Positions 44,006 through 56,500 are shown, counted from the first letter of the stretch. The stretch: DNA of 64,000 nt from Anthopleura xanthogrammica (GCA_964019055.1 OZ025207.1:21904117-21968116); one strand, 5' to 3'. The notes: generated by a model from the sequence alone, not told the origin. Numbers and translations are program-made.

Positions 44006-44862
44006 ATGTCCTAATTTGGTCTTTTACTGACTCGATAAAATAAAAAGATATACAAGAACATTTGCAAAGGCTGACAAAGGAAATTATCATTTTGGATTAA
44101 TAATTCTGTCTCTTGTTCTTGTGAAGTTCAAATGAACTAGCTAGACTGAATGTAAGCAAGTTTGTTTTTCGAAAACATTTGCCGTTCTTATTTTTTCACC
44201 TAAAACCAAGATTTTTTAACCTAAAACCAATATCATTTGCTTAATAACATCTTCTTCAACACATGAAATACTTATTAATTGTTGTCCTTCGAATTTAATA
44301 AGTTTTCTTAAGTTATCTATTTTTCCTTCAGTTTTCCCCCACCGGTTTTGAAAAATGGCAGGTCATAGTTCTCGCTATCAAAAACCAAACCCTTTCAAAA
44401 ATTAAGTTTATAACCATTTCTCTAGATTTTACCATATAAAACTTGAATAAAAACATAAACGAGGAAGATATATCAAATTGAAAATTTACCATTTAATACG
44501 TATATCTAGTTGTGTAATAAAGCTTATGATTTTGAAAACTCGCTTTGATTACTAAACTAAAGACGTCACCACGGAAATATTTTCATGCTTTGGACTTTTC
44601 AAACTAAAAAATTCTCTTACGTACCGAATTTTACAGCGGTTCCTTTCCTCTATAAAGCAAAACGTCCATAGTAGAATAACTTCAAACCAAATAATCTTCC
44701 TGGAATTGTAAAGCTTAAAAAGGTCGAGTTTTACTTTGTGTTTTTCGCTTACAAGCAGCACATGGCGGGGAAGCTGCTGAAAGTTTTGTTTGACGTGCAA
44801 ACGCGCCCGAAAAGAGTTTGTAATATGGGAAATAGGAAGTACGAAGAATTGAACTGGGTGCA
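44006..44862. other. Unassigned region 5' of the MACPF ORF
   Basis: AT-rich sequence with no family resemblance. It should hold the MACPF promoter and possibly a 5' exon with its start codon. A short frame opening with ATGGCGGGGAAG at 44762 has a fair start context, but it does not look like a signal peptide and is not called. Confidence 0.4.
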
Positions 44863-46605
44863 GTGCCTAAATATGTATATATATATATTATTTCAGTCCT
44901 CATTCATATTTTACCTTCTGTTCTAGAACAAGTTCCTGGCCCAAGAATCTATTTCTACTACAATAGTCCTCTCTACCCATCGGTCTACCGAGTAGTCGGA
45001 GGTTCTCTGACAGGGACACAAAAGGCTTTTGATGACCACAACCACGACACTATTGCAAAAAATGAAAAATTTACGGTGCTTATGAATTTCAGCTCGCCTT
45101 TGTACAACAAACGAAAACGGTGGTATGAGATCTCAGCACGAATCTGTTATGGAAAAGATATTGAAGGATGTGTGAACCAAACACGTCCATTTAGCAACCC
45201 GTATCTTGTACGGCCATCGAGTGCGGATACCCCCGTTCCTTTTGTGGTCCCTTTCAGCAAGTTATATAATGCAACCTTACCTGATGGGCAAACTGTCTAT
45301 GAAAGTGGCACCGTTCATGAGCAGTTCAAAACATTTGAAGTCAACGGAGCTAAGTATGATACATCTTCAGGTGTTCTTGTGAGTTTTTCAGCAGAGTCAC
45401 CTCAGAAGGCAGGCAAAATATCCGGCATAGATTTTTTGAGAGACAGAGGAAAAGTGCTCAAAAATCAACCTCTAATCCAGTGCTATTTTGTGGAGTGGAC
45501 TGCCGAGGGATGCTTACCGGGCTTAGACAACGTAATGCTTGGATATGACGTAAAATTCATGCAACTAAAAAGCCGGCCTTGGTTGAGGGCAGTGGAGTTT
45601 CCGAATCACAGAGATGACAGATACCACCAGAAACTCTACATCCCAGAAATTGGTGAAAAAAAGTATCTTGTGTTTAAAGATATGGCTCTGGAAAAAATAT
45701 CACCAATCGCAAATCCTTTCTCTTACCTTTTTAAGTCGGTTGAAGAGCAAGTCAACACAACTCTGATATCAGTTGGACTTGGATTCACAAAAGGACTCTT
45801 CTTAGGATCTGGAAGGTACCAAAGCTTTTCCAAACACTATGAAAAGCATTCTTATTCAGCCGCAGTGTCTGGAATAAAGTTCAGATTGTTTCGTGGTACT
45901 ATGTCGAAAACCTATATTGAAGACGAAGCGAACTGGGATGACGGTTTTAAGACGAAATGGAAAAGGATGTTTGACCAGCGTAACAAGGGTAACGCCATGG
46001 ATTTCTTTAGGGAATACGGAACCCATTATCTCACGCAGGCGGTGATGGGTGGAAAACAAGAGACAGTTTTCACAATTGATTATTGTGAGGTTAGTAAGGA
46101 AACGAAAACAAAACTGGCCTTTGAGGCTAAGTTAATAAAGCCCTACAAGTTCTATTCAAGCATTGTTGGTATTCAAGCCTACTACAGGTACATGAAAAAC
46201 CACTCTTTGTCGAAGATTATCATCTCGGGTCCGCAAACTACATGCACCGGAGGAAACTCTCTGGATTTAGATGTTTGCAACAATTTAACACTCTGGAGGT
46301 CAACAGTCTTGACTAACCCCTATCCAATCGAAATGACCCTGAAACCATTTTACACACTTATTAAGGGTTACGACGACAGAGTCTGGTTTGAGGAGATGTA
46401 CAAAGAGTATCTGAAGGCTGATCTTGATGAAGTGGAAATCAATAGTGATATCAAGTCAAAAGCAACGTGCGAGAAAAGGCAACTTCTTGGAGGCACAGCA
46501 ACATCTCTTCCCGACTGGGCTATTGTTGGTATTACAGCTGGAGTTTGTGTATTCCTTGCTTTGGTTGGTATTGCCGGGTCCTGCCTACGCCGGTACCTAT
46601 CCTGA
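44863..46605 (+). CDS. MACPF-domain protein with C-terminal transmembrane anchor
   Basis: Perforin-fold proteins form membrane pores in immunity and venom, or act in development without pore formation. This 580-codon frame carries the MACPF signature YGTHYLTQAVMGG at residues 385-397. The domain plausibly starts near residue 213 (GLDNVMLGYDVKF) and runs to about 520. The first 200 residues form a separate extracellular region I do not recognise. Residues 553-575 (WAIVGITAGVCVFLALVGIA) form a single hydrophobic helix, followed by the short basic tail RRYLS, so a type I membrane protein is predicted. That differs from secreted perforins and recalls perforin-2/MPEG1, but the MPEG1 P2 domain is not evident. 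Start: the given ATG precedes a hydrophobic YVYIYIISVLIHIL stretch that could be a signal peptide. However, TTCTAG at 44921-44926 after a pyrimidine tract is a good acceptor, so coding may begin at 44927 with a missing upstream exon. The rest is intronless. Confidence 0.85.
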   Translation: MPKYVYIYIISVLIHILPSVLEQVPGPRIYFYYNSPLYPSVYRVVGGSLTGTQKAFDDHNHDTIAKNEKFTVLMNFSSPLYNKRKRWYEISARICYGKDIEGCVNQTRPFSNPYLVRPSSADTPVPFVVPFSKLYNATLPDGQTVYESGTVHEQFKTFEVNGAKYDTSSGVLVSFSAESPQKAGKISGIDFLRDRGKVLKNQPLIQCYFVEWTAEGCLPGLDNVMLGYDVKFMQLKSRPWLRAVEFPNHRDDRYHQKLYIPEIGEKKYLVFKDMALEKISPIANPFSYLFKSVEEQVNTTLISVGLGFTKGLFLGSGRYQSFSKHYEKHSYSAAVSGIKFRLFRGTMSKTYIEDEANWDDGFKTKWKRMFDQRNKGNAMDFFREYGTHYLTQAVMGGKQETVFTIDYCEVSKETKTKLAFEAKLIKPYKFYSSIVGIQAYYRYMKNHSLSKIIISGPQTTCTGGNSLDLDVCNNLTLWRSTVLTNPYPIEMTLKPFYTLIKGYDDRVWFEEMYKEYLKADLDEVEINSDIKSKATCEKRQLLGGTATSLPDWAIVGITAGVCVFLALVGIAGSCLRRYLS

Positions 46606-46742
46606 GGTTTCTAATTGATAAAACTAATAATTAGCATCAATTGATAATAATTGATATCAATTTACGAACTGATTATCTATTGGTATCAGCAATTGATAAC
46701 AGTTGATAGTCAAAAGTTCAGTGAGTGCAATTAATAATAATT

Positions 46743-47372
46743 GTTAGTATAAATACAAAGGTGATTATACAAAATCGCGCGCTCTGATTGGTTTTCTATC
46801 TCGGATTATTTAGCAGTTATTCGCCGAAGGCGAAGTGATTATCGATGAATATTTACCGAGCGGCGAGTCTTCGAGCTGCGAGGTAAATATTCATCGATAA
46901 TCACTGAGCCTGAGGTGAATAATTGTTTTAGTATAAATAAAAAGGTGATTATTTCAAAAAAGAAAGAAGGAAACAACATTGAAAGTGAAAATATTTTATT
47001 TTTTAAAAGCGCGACAGCCATTTTGTCCGAAAAGGTGATTATCGGCTGATAATCCGAGATAGAAAACCAATCAGAGCGCGCGATTTTGTATAATCACCTT
47101 TGTATTTATACTAACAGCCGATAATCACCTTTTCGGACAAAATGGCTGTCAGCGTGACCGTCGCGCTTTTAAAAAATAAAATATTTTCACTTTCAATGTT
47201 GTTTCCTTCTTTCTTTTTTGAAATAATCACCTTTTTATTTATACTAAAACAATTATTCACCTCAAGCTCAGTGGTTATCGATGAATATTTACCTCGCAGC
47301 TCGAAGACTCGCTGCTCGGTAAATATTCATCGATAATCACTTCGCCTTCGGCGAATAACTGCTAAATAAACA
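46743..47372. mobile_element. Interlocked palindromes (foldback element)
   Basis: The arm at about 46805-47040 (AGTTATTCGCCGAAGGCGAA through AAAAAGGTGATTATTTC to GCCATTTTGTCCGAAAAGGT) is mirrored at about 47113-47371. A second inverted pair, AAATACAAAGGTGATTATAC / GTATAATCACCTTTGTATTT (about 46752-46805 and 47047-47107), encloses only the left arm. One foldback copy is therefore nested against another. The two 60-64 residue frames inside are the same sequence in mirror. Confidence 0.75.
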
Positions 47373-47649
47373 GTTGATAATAATTGATAAGCAGCTGATA
47401 ATAATTGATAAGTAATTGATAAAATTAATAGGAAATTGATATGAAAATCATGATAACAGTTGATACTGTACTTATCTAATGTATTTAACCGAGTGTTGAC
47501 AGGCTAAGTCACTGTCCTGTGATGTTATTATGCTTCGTTCTGCGCGACAGCGGCCGTGATATGATTTCAACAGTTGGAAAAAAACAATTGATAGCAATTG
47601 ATAGCAGGTGATTATAATTGATAACAATTGATAACGGGGAAAATCTATA

Positions 47650-48176
47650 ATGGTAATTGAACTAAGTGGAGTGCAATTTAGTCTGATATCAAACGCGCGA
47701 TAACAAAATCACACGACCGCATAGCGGGAGTGTGATTTGTAATCGCAAGTTTGATATCAGACCAAAATTGCACGACACGAAGTTCAATTATCACTTTATT
47801 ATATCCATTTTGAAATCATACTAGATAGACACTAAATTTGTGATAAGTACAAAAGTATTTATTAATAAGTAGCTGTTAAAATCATCCATTTTGTTTCTTT
47901 TTGTAACAAAAAATTGCAGTCAAACTTGAAAAAAGCTACATTTTATGTTTCTTATTTGCTGTAATCTGATTGGCTGATTACATACAATCCTGTAATCTGA
48001 TTGGTTACCTTTTCTAGTGTTGCATTGTGATTGGCTGACAAAAAGATGCGATTCGGACTCAAAATAGTGCGATTCGGACTCAAAATAGTGCGATTCGTGC
48101 TTGAATCAATCTACTGAGAGCCAATCAGATTACAGGATTTGCTAGTGATTTCAAAATAGATATAATAAAAGTGAGT
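47650..48176. mobile_element. MITE family A, copy 2
   Basis: It is near-identical to 21310-21838 in the same orientation, from TAATGGTAATTGAACTAAGT to GATTTCAAAATAGATATAAT. It differs by scattered substitutions and one duplicated GTGCGATTCGGACTCAAAAT unit at about 48046-48090. Confidence 0.85.
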
Positions 48177-48374
48177 ATCAACTGTTATCAAATGCTGATA
48201 CCAATTGATAATCAGTCAGTAAATTGATATCAATTTTTATCAATTAGTTACGTCGGGTACCTATGCCAATAGTGATGTACAGATCTTGTTTTCTTAGACT
48301 TTTCTTTAAAAAAAAACTACACTTTTTGCTAGGGTTACTAGAATCACACAGAGTAATTTTCATTTTGGCCCTTC

Positions 48375-48657
48375 TAGATCGAATTACAATTTAGAAGTCG
48401 ATTTTTGCGGAGGGAGGAAAACAAGAGAACCCAAAACCCTCGAAGCACAGAAGAGAATCAACTAGAAACTCTACTGATGCACAAACGACGCCGAGTCCGG
48501 GAATCAAACCCGGGTCGCTTTCAATAAATCAATCAATGATTACCTCGTCTTTTTTTAGAAAAACATTCAGGTGCTACTTTACTTAAGTAGCTAAGACTCA
48601 ACCAGTTTGTTTGGTGAGAGGCAAGCGCTCTCACCGCTACCAACTCGTGCTTTCCTT
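48375..48657 (-). repeat. tRNA-derived SINE, minus strand, interrupted
   Basis: The minus-strand head (GTAGCGGTGAGAGCGCTTGC) is separated from its box B (CCCGGGTTTGATTCCCGGAC) by about 90 bp of foreign sequence (about 48523-48611). The body AATTTAGAAGTCGATTTTTG matches the other copies. A real tRNA would have A and B boxes about 35-60 bp apart, so the promoter is broken. Confidence 0.7.
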
Positions 48658-48726
48658 CGCACACTAAACTTACAATTGATTATGTAATAACCCAGAAACT
48701 GTTTTAGCACCCTCTGCAAAAAGATA

Positions 48727-49019
48727 AGAGTGAAAACACTAAACCCGTGAAATAGATATTAGACTAATACACTTTAGTAGACCCTAATCCCATTGTTATC
48801 TTTTGTGTCTATTTGACTATTACACTTTAACAAGCAATTTTTATTTCACGTACGGGTTAAAAGTGACTTTACTCAAGAGTGAAATCACTTAACCCGTGAA
48901 ATAAAAGTTGCTTTTTAAAGTGTAATAGTCAAATAGACACAAAAGAAAACAATGGGATTAGGGTCTACTAAAGTGTATTAGTCTAATATCTATTTCATGG
49001 GTTTAGTGTTTTCACTCTA
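48727..49019. repeat. Near-perfect 290 bp palindrome
   Basis: AGAGTGAAAACACTAAACCC through GTGTCTATTTGACTATTACA is mirrored by TGTAATAGTCAAATAGACAC through TTTAGTGTTTTCACTCT. The centre is ACTTTACTCAAGAGTGAAAT. The ends themselves recur at the centre (GAGTGAAATCACTTAACCCG), so two smaller palindromes may be fused. Confidence 0.85.
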
Positions 49020-49377
49020 TATAAAGAAGCAAATCTGCAAATTGTTTTAAGTTTTAATTGAAAAGGTATACCTTTCCTCGCCTTTTGAACGATGAAGTAA
49101 GAGTAGAGTAAGAGTAGCTTCTAACATAAATAACCTCCGTACCATGTCAATGATTAACATGAGTTTATAAACAAACTTTCCGCTTTATTCACTGAATTCG
49201 CTCGTACTACACACATCTCCGTAATCTACGAGTGCTTCAGCTAGTAATAATGGCTCAACTTTGCTACTTATATGTCGGCAGGATTTTATCTGTAGCTTTG
49301 ATATTTTCTCCGCCAATATAAACCCGTATTGGAGGCTCAAAATTGCAATAAGTTATATTATAAAGATCTGTAGCAAT

Positions 49378-49669
49378 CCCGGGGGGGGGGGGGGGGGGCA
49401 CTTCGGGTCGTTTAATACGGGTATGCTCCGCCCGGACTCTCGACCCCTTACCCTTTTCTATACCAAATTTAAGCAAAAAAGTACCCCTTTTATATACCTT
49501 TTTGCCTGAAAAGGTACCCCTTTCACATAACTTTAAAGAAAATCTACCTTTTTATACCAAAACTCACAAATTTGCATCCCTTTGCTATACGTGCGGCCTG
49601 AAAAAAAGTACCCCTTTCGGGCGGAGCATCCCCGTATAGTCTATTATAGGGTTTTCCCCCCCGGGTAGG
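49378..49669. mobile_element. Foldback element bounded by poly-G / poly-C, GGGTATGCTCCGCCCG type
   Basis: A left G run is followed by ATACGGGTATGCTCCGCCCG, which is mirrored by CGGGCGGAGCATCCCCGTAT and a right C run with CCGGG. The interior repeats GTACCCCTTTTATAT-like units. It resembles 24675-25093 in layout (CGGGTATGCTCSKC next to a G run, CCCCTW repeats inside). Confidence 0.75.
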
Positions 49670-50537
49670 AATCGACTCTACTTCGGCACTAGATTGCCTG
49701 TAGAGCGGTGATCTACTTGGATCATATAGTGATAGTGTAAAGATCTGTAGGCATCGACTCATGTCTACAAAAAAAAGGGTGGTGCTAATCTTGGACTTTG
49801 TAGTCAAGTAATTTCCAAACATTCGTATTTTAGAATATGATTAAGCAACATAGTAATTGGACACATAAGATGCTCTGTTTGATTTCTTAATAATGGTTGT
49901 TAATATTGAAAATTGAATACATAAAAATTTGGCATTCTAGTTATTTCTCACTTTAAAAGAGATAAGGTCAAAACAACTGTCATTTTACGGTAGCGGGTTT
50001 AAGGGAGAGGGGTGAGGTTACCCGGTATCCACCACCGGCTTGAAGCCTGGATTTTGACCTTATCTCGATGACTAAAAGCCAAATCACAGATTAAATGAAC
50101 ATATTTTCTATTTGGATGCATGCCAAACAATGTATTGTGCATAGAGTAGTCACTACTAGGATCCGGACAAGTAATAGCTATCCACTTTTATAAGAGAATG
50201 TATGTAGTAAATACATTTTGCTAAGATTTTACAAATAGCTGTTAACTCACGAGTTTTAGATACCAAACACCGAGCATGGAGTTTTGTTCTATGTTGTTTA
50301 TTATTCTTTTTTTTAAATCATAATCATTAAGTTCGTTAACTGATTTGCAGTGTACATCCTTGGAATCTAGTGCAGCTTTTCCATGGTTCATATATATTAC
50401 AATTAAAGAGATAGTAAAAAATAAAAAATAAAGGCTGTCAAACAAATAATTGTTTCTATCTATTTTGGTATTTTTTAATTTCATTTTTTGAACTGTATTT
50501 CAATTTACCTAGTTGCACAAATGCGCCACTAACCAGC

Positions 50538-53500
50538 TTAGTTATTACCTAGGAATTCAGCATATTTCTGGTATATATGTTTGGCTACAGCAACACTGTC
50601 TCCCACAGGTTTGTCTGGATATCCTTCTCTTCCAACTGTCCATGCAGTCTCCTGGACCAGTAACTGTTTACTGAACGCATCATAATCAATTTTCTTGCCT
50701 TGAGACACAGCTTCGTAGAGTTCTTTAATAAAAAGTACCCATCGAGGTCGATAATATGAACCAACCAAACCATTCCACATCTTATTAGCATAGTCATCAA
50801 TCTCCCCAGTAGGACCCCACAGGGTTACTTGATTACGTGCATTGTATTCATAAAGTGCAGCGTCATCTGGAGTGGTGGCCAATTCCTTTGCTGCATTCAG
50901 CCAGCGTCCCAGTAAGAAATGCTCATTGGTCAAGAGGAGTGTGTTAAGGTCTTCGAAGAGTTCAATGAGTTTAGATCCATTAGCATAAAGCTGTGATCCT
51001 TGTTTGTTATTGTAGGCGCTGATCATTTTGTCATAGATTTGGATAGATATCAGGTGAAGAGATTCCCGAGTAACATCCACTAAATCATATCTGAAGAAAA
51101 TAACGTCACTAATTAATAATTGTTGTGTACAAAATGATAGACATGAAATAACATATTATCATGATGTTTGATTATGATGATAAGCTGCAGATAATGATGG
51201 TGGTGATGATGAAAATGGTGCTGCTGCTTGTGATGATGACGGCAATGATGGTAATGATGACAATGATGCTGCTGCTGCAGATGATGATAGTAATAATGGC
51301 GATGATGATGATGACAATGATGTTGCTGCAGATGATGGCAATGATGGTGGTGATGATGAACATGACAATGATGCTGCTGCAGATGATGGTAATGATGGTG
51401 GCGATGGTGATGATGACAATGATGCTGCTGCAGATGATGGCAATGATGGTGGTGATGGTGATGATGACATTGATGTTGCTGCAGATGATGATGATGACAA
51501 TGATGGTGGTGATGACCCTGCTGCAGATGATGATGCTAATGGTGATGGTGGTAATGACAATGATGCTGCTGCAGATGATGGCAATGATGGTGGTGGTAAT
51601 GACAATGATGCTGCTGCAGATGATGATGGTAATGATTGTGGTGATGGTGATGATCACAACGATGTTGATGCAGATGATGGCAATGATGGTGGCGATGGTG
51701 ATGATGGCAATGATGCTGCTGCAGATGATGGCAATGATGGTGATGATCACAACGATGTTGCTGTAGATGATGGTAATGATGGTGATGATGGTGATGATGG
51801 TGATGATGGCAATAATATTGCTGCAGATGATGGCAATGATGGTGGCGATGGTGATGATGGCAATGATGCTGCTGCAGATGATGGCAATGATGGTGATGAT
51901 CAAAACGATGTTGCTGCAGATGATGGCAATGATGGTGGCGATGGTGATGATGACAATGATGTTGCTGCAGATAATGTTGACAATAATGGTGGTGATGGTG
52001 AAGATGACAATGATGTTACAGATGATGATTTTGGTGATAATGCATATGGGTGCAATGATGATGACAATGATAATAATAATACTAATGATGAGAAAGCATA
52101 GAGGGGCCTAATAGGGATGATAATAAATGTTAGTTGTTTAAGATTGGTATCAGACCTGAATGTCTCCACTTTTGAGAACCCATCAGCTACAAACAGAAGG
52201 TTTTGCCATGCTGCATAAACATCCTCAGGATTAAACCAGACATGGGGAGAAACACTGAGTGATGGCTTGACTACAATAACAGAGTGGGAGTGATCATGAA
52301 AGCCATCAGTACAGTTGTACACACTCCTTGCTAACAGTTCCCAAGCTTCGGCAATCTGGTCATTGATACCTCCATATCTTCTTTGAGCATATGATATCAC
52401 CCAGTTCTGTAGATCTGTTGGAGTGAAACTAGTACTTCTCCAGCCCATCTCATTCATTAAATCATACATCATGTCATTCTGGAATATTCCTTCTGGAGCC
52501 AAGCCAGTGCCGAGCATGGTGTGGTGAGAACTGAGGGAGGCTTTAACGGGGTCTGAGAAAAAAATGAAAAATTTGACACTTGAGACTGATAAACTAATGG
52601 ATGACTTTTAGGCATTATAATTGTGAAGGCCTAACCATTTACAGAATGATGCAATTACAATGGCTGCACCTTCAGCCTTAATTACAAGTATTGTAACCCT
52701 GTTCGACAAGCAATAGTGCAAATCTGCACTTTTAAGTTTCTTTCGTTCGTTGAAGTGCGACCCGCAAAGTTTGATTTCTCATTTGCCAACTAGCATTTTG
52801 ACAGCCATCAATCAAAGAACTAAACTAGAAAAAATCCATTCTTGAGAGAAATGTTAGACTGAATTAAAGATTTTAGAGGAATAGAGGATTAAATATCTTA
52901 AAATTGTTTTATACTGACAGTATCCATATTTTGGCATTTGACTTACTGGTTGCAACACTTTCTATAGCACCATATAGGCCATGGTTCCCCCCAAAGTTAT
53001 GCAACATGCACCAGATGAATGGCTGGCCGTACAATGCAGAAGAGCGCTGCCAAATAGGATTTACTTCAGCAATCAGATCCAAAATAATCATTTTTCCTGT
53101 AGGGACACCTGCATAAAAAGAAAAAAAAAACACATGGCAATGATCACAGTCTCAAATGATTCACTCTAGATGAAAGTAATTGAGAAGCAGTGAGTGAATG
53201 GATGAATAAAACAGTTAGCTGAGTTTCAGGCCATCCCTACATGCAGAATAGACCCCTTTCACATGACGTTAAAGCAGCACAATTTTGAGGACAGAACAAA
53301 TTTTTTTTAATCTCCTGATAATTGGATCCTGTTGTTTTGTCATCCAAATTGAGCTGCATTCAGACATGCTGCAAGGGGTCTATGATTCCAAATAATTTAT
53401 AAATGATATAAAAATGTTATAGTAGCTCTTTATAATAGTAAGTATAATTAATGCCTAATTAACCTTGGAAAGAATACCAGTAATTGGATTACATACCAGT

Positions 53501-56500
53501 TAGTAATGCCTTAATTTCAGGTGCCTTCCAAAATGCAGTATTTTGAAACAACCATCCCTGCATAAGCCAGATAGCTTGTGGATCTCCTGCAGTCATCCCT
53601 TCATAGACAGCCTTGCTTGCCGCACTCAGATACGAGGGGTCACTGGATCTTGGTGTCATTTCATTGAAGGTGTCAGCGTTGTAGATGTGCTGGGTTGTTC
53701 CATATTCTGAGATTTGTTCCTTGATGAATGCTTCCCCGATTTGCTATTTAATTTTATTCAAACAATTAGCACGAGTGGCAGATGGAGGGTTGGGCAGAAC
53801 GGAGGGTCAGGCAGATATAAGAACTGTCGGCGAAACATGTTAAGGGGCAGAGTGTGGGATGAAGGGGCAGACAGACAGACAGACAGAAGGCAAATCGATG
53901 CATGGACAGAAAAACAGGCTGATGGGTAGTGGGAGGGTTAGAGGGAATAAGAGATAAATGGAAATACTGCCTCCTGGTTAGCTTGGTTGGGCACTGGACT
54001 ATTGTGTGCAAGGTTGTGTGTTCAAGCCTCAGCTGGACCTTGAACACTCACGGTTTTTGCTCTAAAAATATCTACAAACTTTTTTCATTGCTCAGATCCA
54101 CATATAATGGTGTTCCTGTTCTCATTCAGAGATGCTAAAAATAGAGTGCCACAAGTTTACTAGTTGTGACTGTCAAGTGTCACCCTCTCTACATAAGCTG
54201 ATTTATTAATTTAATCTAAATACAAGTGTGTGGATGTATGGATGGATAGACAGACCAAAACTCAGGCTACCTTGAACAGAGGATCACTGGGTTCCAGCAG
54301 GGTAGTACAGCAATAAGTACTATTGAAGTGACCCCATCGCCCAAGTCTGGATACATTTGCCTTTGGATATAGTGTTGTTATAGCATCTGGAACATGACCT
54401 GCAAATGCTGGGAGAACTGGCGTCATGCCAATATTTCTCATGGCTGTCAGAATCTTGTGCTGCAACTCCAGCTGTATTTTGTGCCATGTCGATGGTAATG
54501 GGCCACCCCATCCCTTCATGTTACCCATTCTTGCCCTGCAAAAAGTGGAAATAGATTTAAAAAAAGTTTCAGCCTGGTATGCTAAAAATCATGCATTCTG
54601 ATTGGCTGTTGGAGCAGGTGGTATTTTACTATATTTGACTGCAGTCTGGTGTCCCGGTATCATAATGGATTGCTAAATAACAAAACAAATTGCAAAACAA
54701 GTGGAAAAGTCAGTGGGGGAAAAGTTATTTACCATCCTAAATTTAGTCCAGATAGGAACAACTGTGTCCTTTGCGTTGAAAGACCTCAGACACAGTTTTT
54801 CTCTATCCAGACCTCCTGGCTTGTAAATAACCTCTTACCTCTCTCTCCAGCTGAGTTGACCTTCAGAACAAACTCAAGGTCAACCAATCAGAATTGAGGA
54901 TTCATCATCTTATTTTGATTAGCATTTTTTTATGATTCTGCAAAAAAACCTATGAAATACCAGTTTTTTTCCTTCTTTAAATTGATCGTAAACACAAGTC
55001 GAACCCATGGCAGAATTCCTTTTCTATTAACAAGAGAATTCTACATTGTAGACTCAGAATGTGATTGGGAAATGCTAACCAAAATAGCTGACCAATAATT
55101 CCTTTTGGGGAAGGTGATCAACTCAGCTGGTTATAATATATATACAATAAATATTAGAGTATTACAGTACCCGAGAACAGAAGGAGACAGGCGACAATTA
55201 ATATATTTAACTTCCATTTCACAGAAAGCTTCTACTTGAAATATTAACAGGTACTGCAGGGGCGGATCCAGGATTTTGTTCAGGGAGGGGTGCAGGGCAC
55301 AAAGTCAGCCCAGGGGGGAGGGGGGTGCAAGCCTCAGAATCAAAGAAAGAAAACATAATTCTGTATTGGGTATCCTCATAATAGGGGGACAAAGTTGCTC
55401 CAAGGGGCCAGGGTGTGCACCCCCTACACCCCTCCCCTGGATCCACCCATGTACTGACCTGCCTAATTAAACAGTCCCTGTTAGCTAGAGAATGAAATTA
55501 AAAGTTTTTGTAAAATTTGAAGGCTTTTTTAAAATTCTCCGGATGTAAATGCTTTTATTATAAATATTATTTTGTGACATAATATGCTAAAAATAATTTC
55601 TTAGCCTTTATAACAATAACATTCTTTTGCTTAATGCTTCTAATTTTCCCTGTGCCCCTCCGTCATACATCATCATTTTCTAAATTGCAAATATCTCTAT
55701 AATGAAAAGAGATATTAATGAACAGATGTCACTTTTAAGGGCATATTTAAAAATCACAAAGGCATTCTATATGCATTCAATTTCTTTACCAGGCTAAAAA
55801 TGCAGGCCCTCCAAAATGAGAGTCAAGGTCAGCTTGTTTCAGTCCCATCTTCAAGTAAACTCTTTGCCAGATGGCTTCTTGTCCATTAAAAGCTAATGGT
55901 AGATTGATGCCGTTCAGTGCCATCCAGTCTATCTGTCTCTGCCACCTTGTCCAGTTCATCCACACAAATGAATAACTTGGGGTACAGACATTCTGATAGT
56001 AGCGAAACCTAAAAAACAAATTTGTTCAAATCTATTCCAAGGGTTTTATTAAAATTTCAAATATGCAAATGGTTTACTTTAAAAGACAATTTAAAGGCAG
56101 CTGTATTGAAAAAATTAAACCTACATTAACAGGCACAAATGGGATGTGGAATGGCAAAAGTAGGTGGCTCAAATATGGAAAGTAGGTTTTGGAGTTCAAT
56201 GAAATCCCTGCTATTCAAGGCTGTGATAAACATTCCAAAATTGTTCTTTCATTTTTTTTTTGGTGTTTAACTTAGAATTTAGAAGAGTGGAAGATTGGCT
56301 TCTTACAAGGGCATAGCCCTCCTTCCCCACCCCCCACCCCCTATCCTGTTGCCAGTTCTATTCAGCTGCTGTATTAAAGAAAAACATCATCATGCTGTAG
56401 AAACCTAAAAACCTATGAGTAGTCATGTAATAAGTTTATGCCTGACTTACCGATTTTCTGAAAATGGGTTTTTGCCCCCCCCCCCCCCCCCCCTCCCCCA

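Larger units (their letters stand above)
46606..50537. other. Repeat-filled gap between MACPF and NAGLU
   Basis: It holds tandem TTGATAA/TTGATAT steps (about 46615-46745 and 47375-47640), a double palindrome (46743-47372), MITE family A copy 2 (47650-48176), a SINE (48375-48657), a perfect palindrome (48727-49019) and a poly-G foldback (49378-49669). Nothing coding was recognised. 49670-50537 shows nothing I can name. Confidence 0.6.

Noticed and set aside
46839..47336. Two nearly identical 60-64 residue ORFs on opposite strands
   Set aside because: They are the same sequence read from the two arms of one palindrome.
51161..52111. Several 110-240 codon ORFs on both strands in the NAGLU intron
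   Set aside because: They are translations of a 3-bp-periodic minisatellite (poly-MMV, IIT or SSP patterns), open in several frames at once. They do not resemble proteins.
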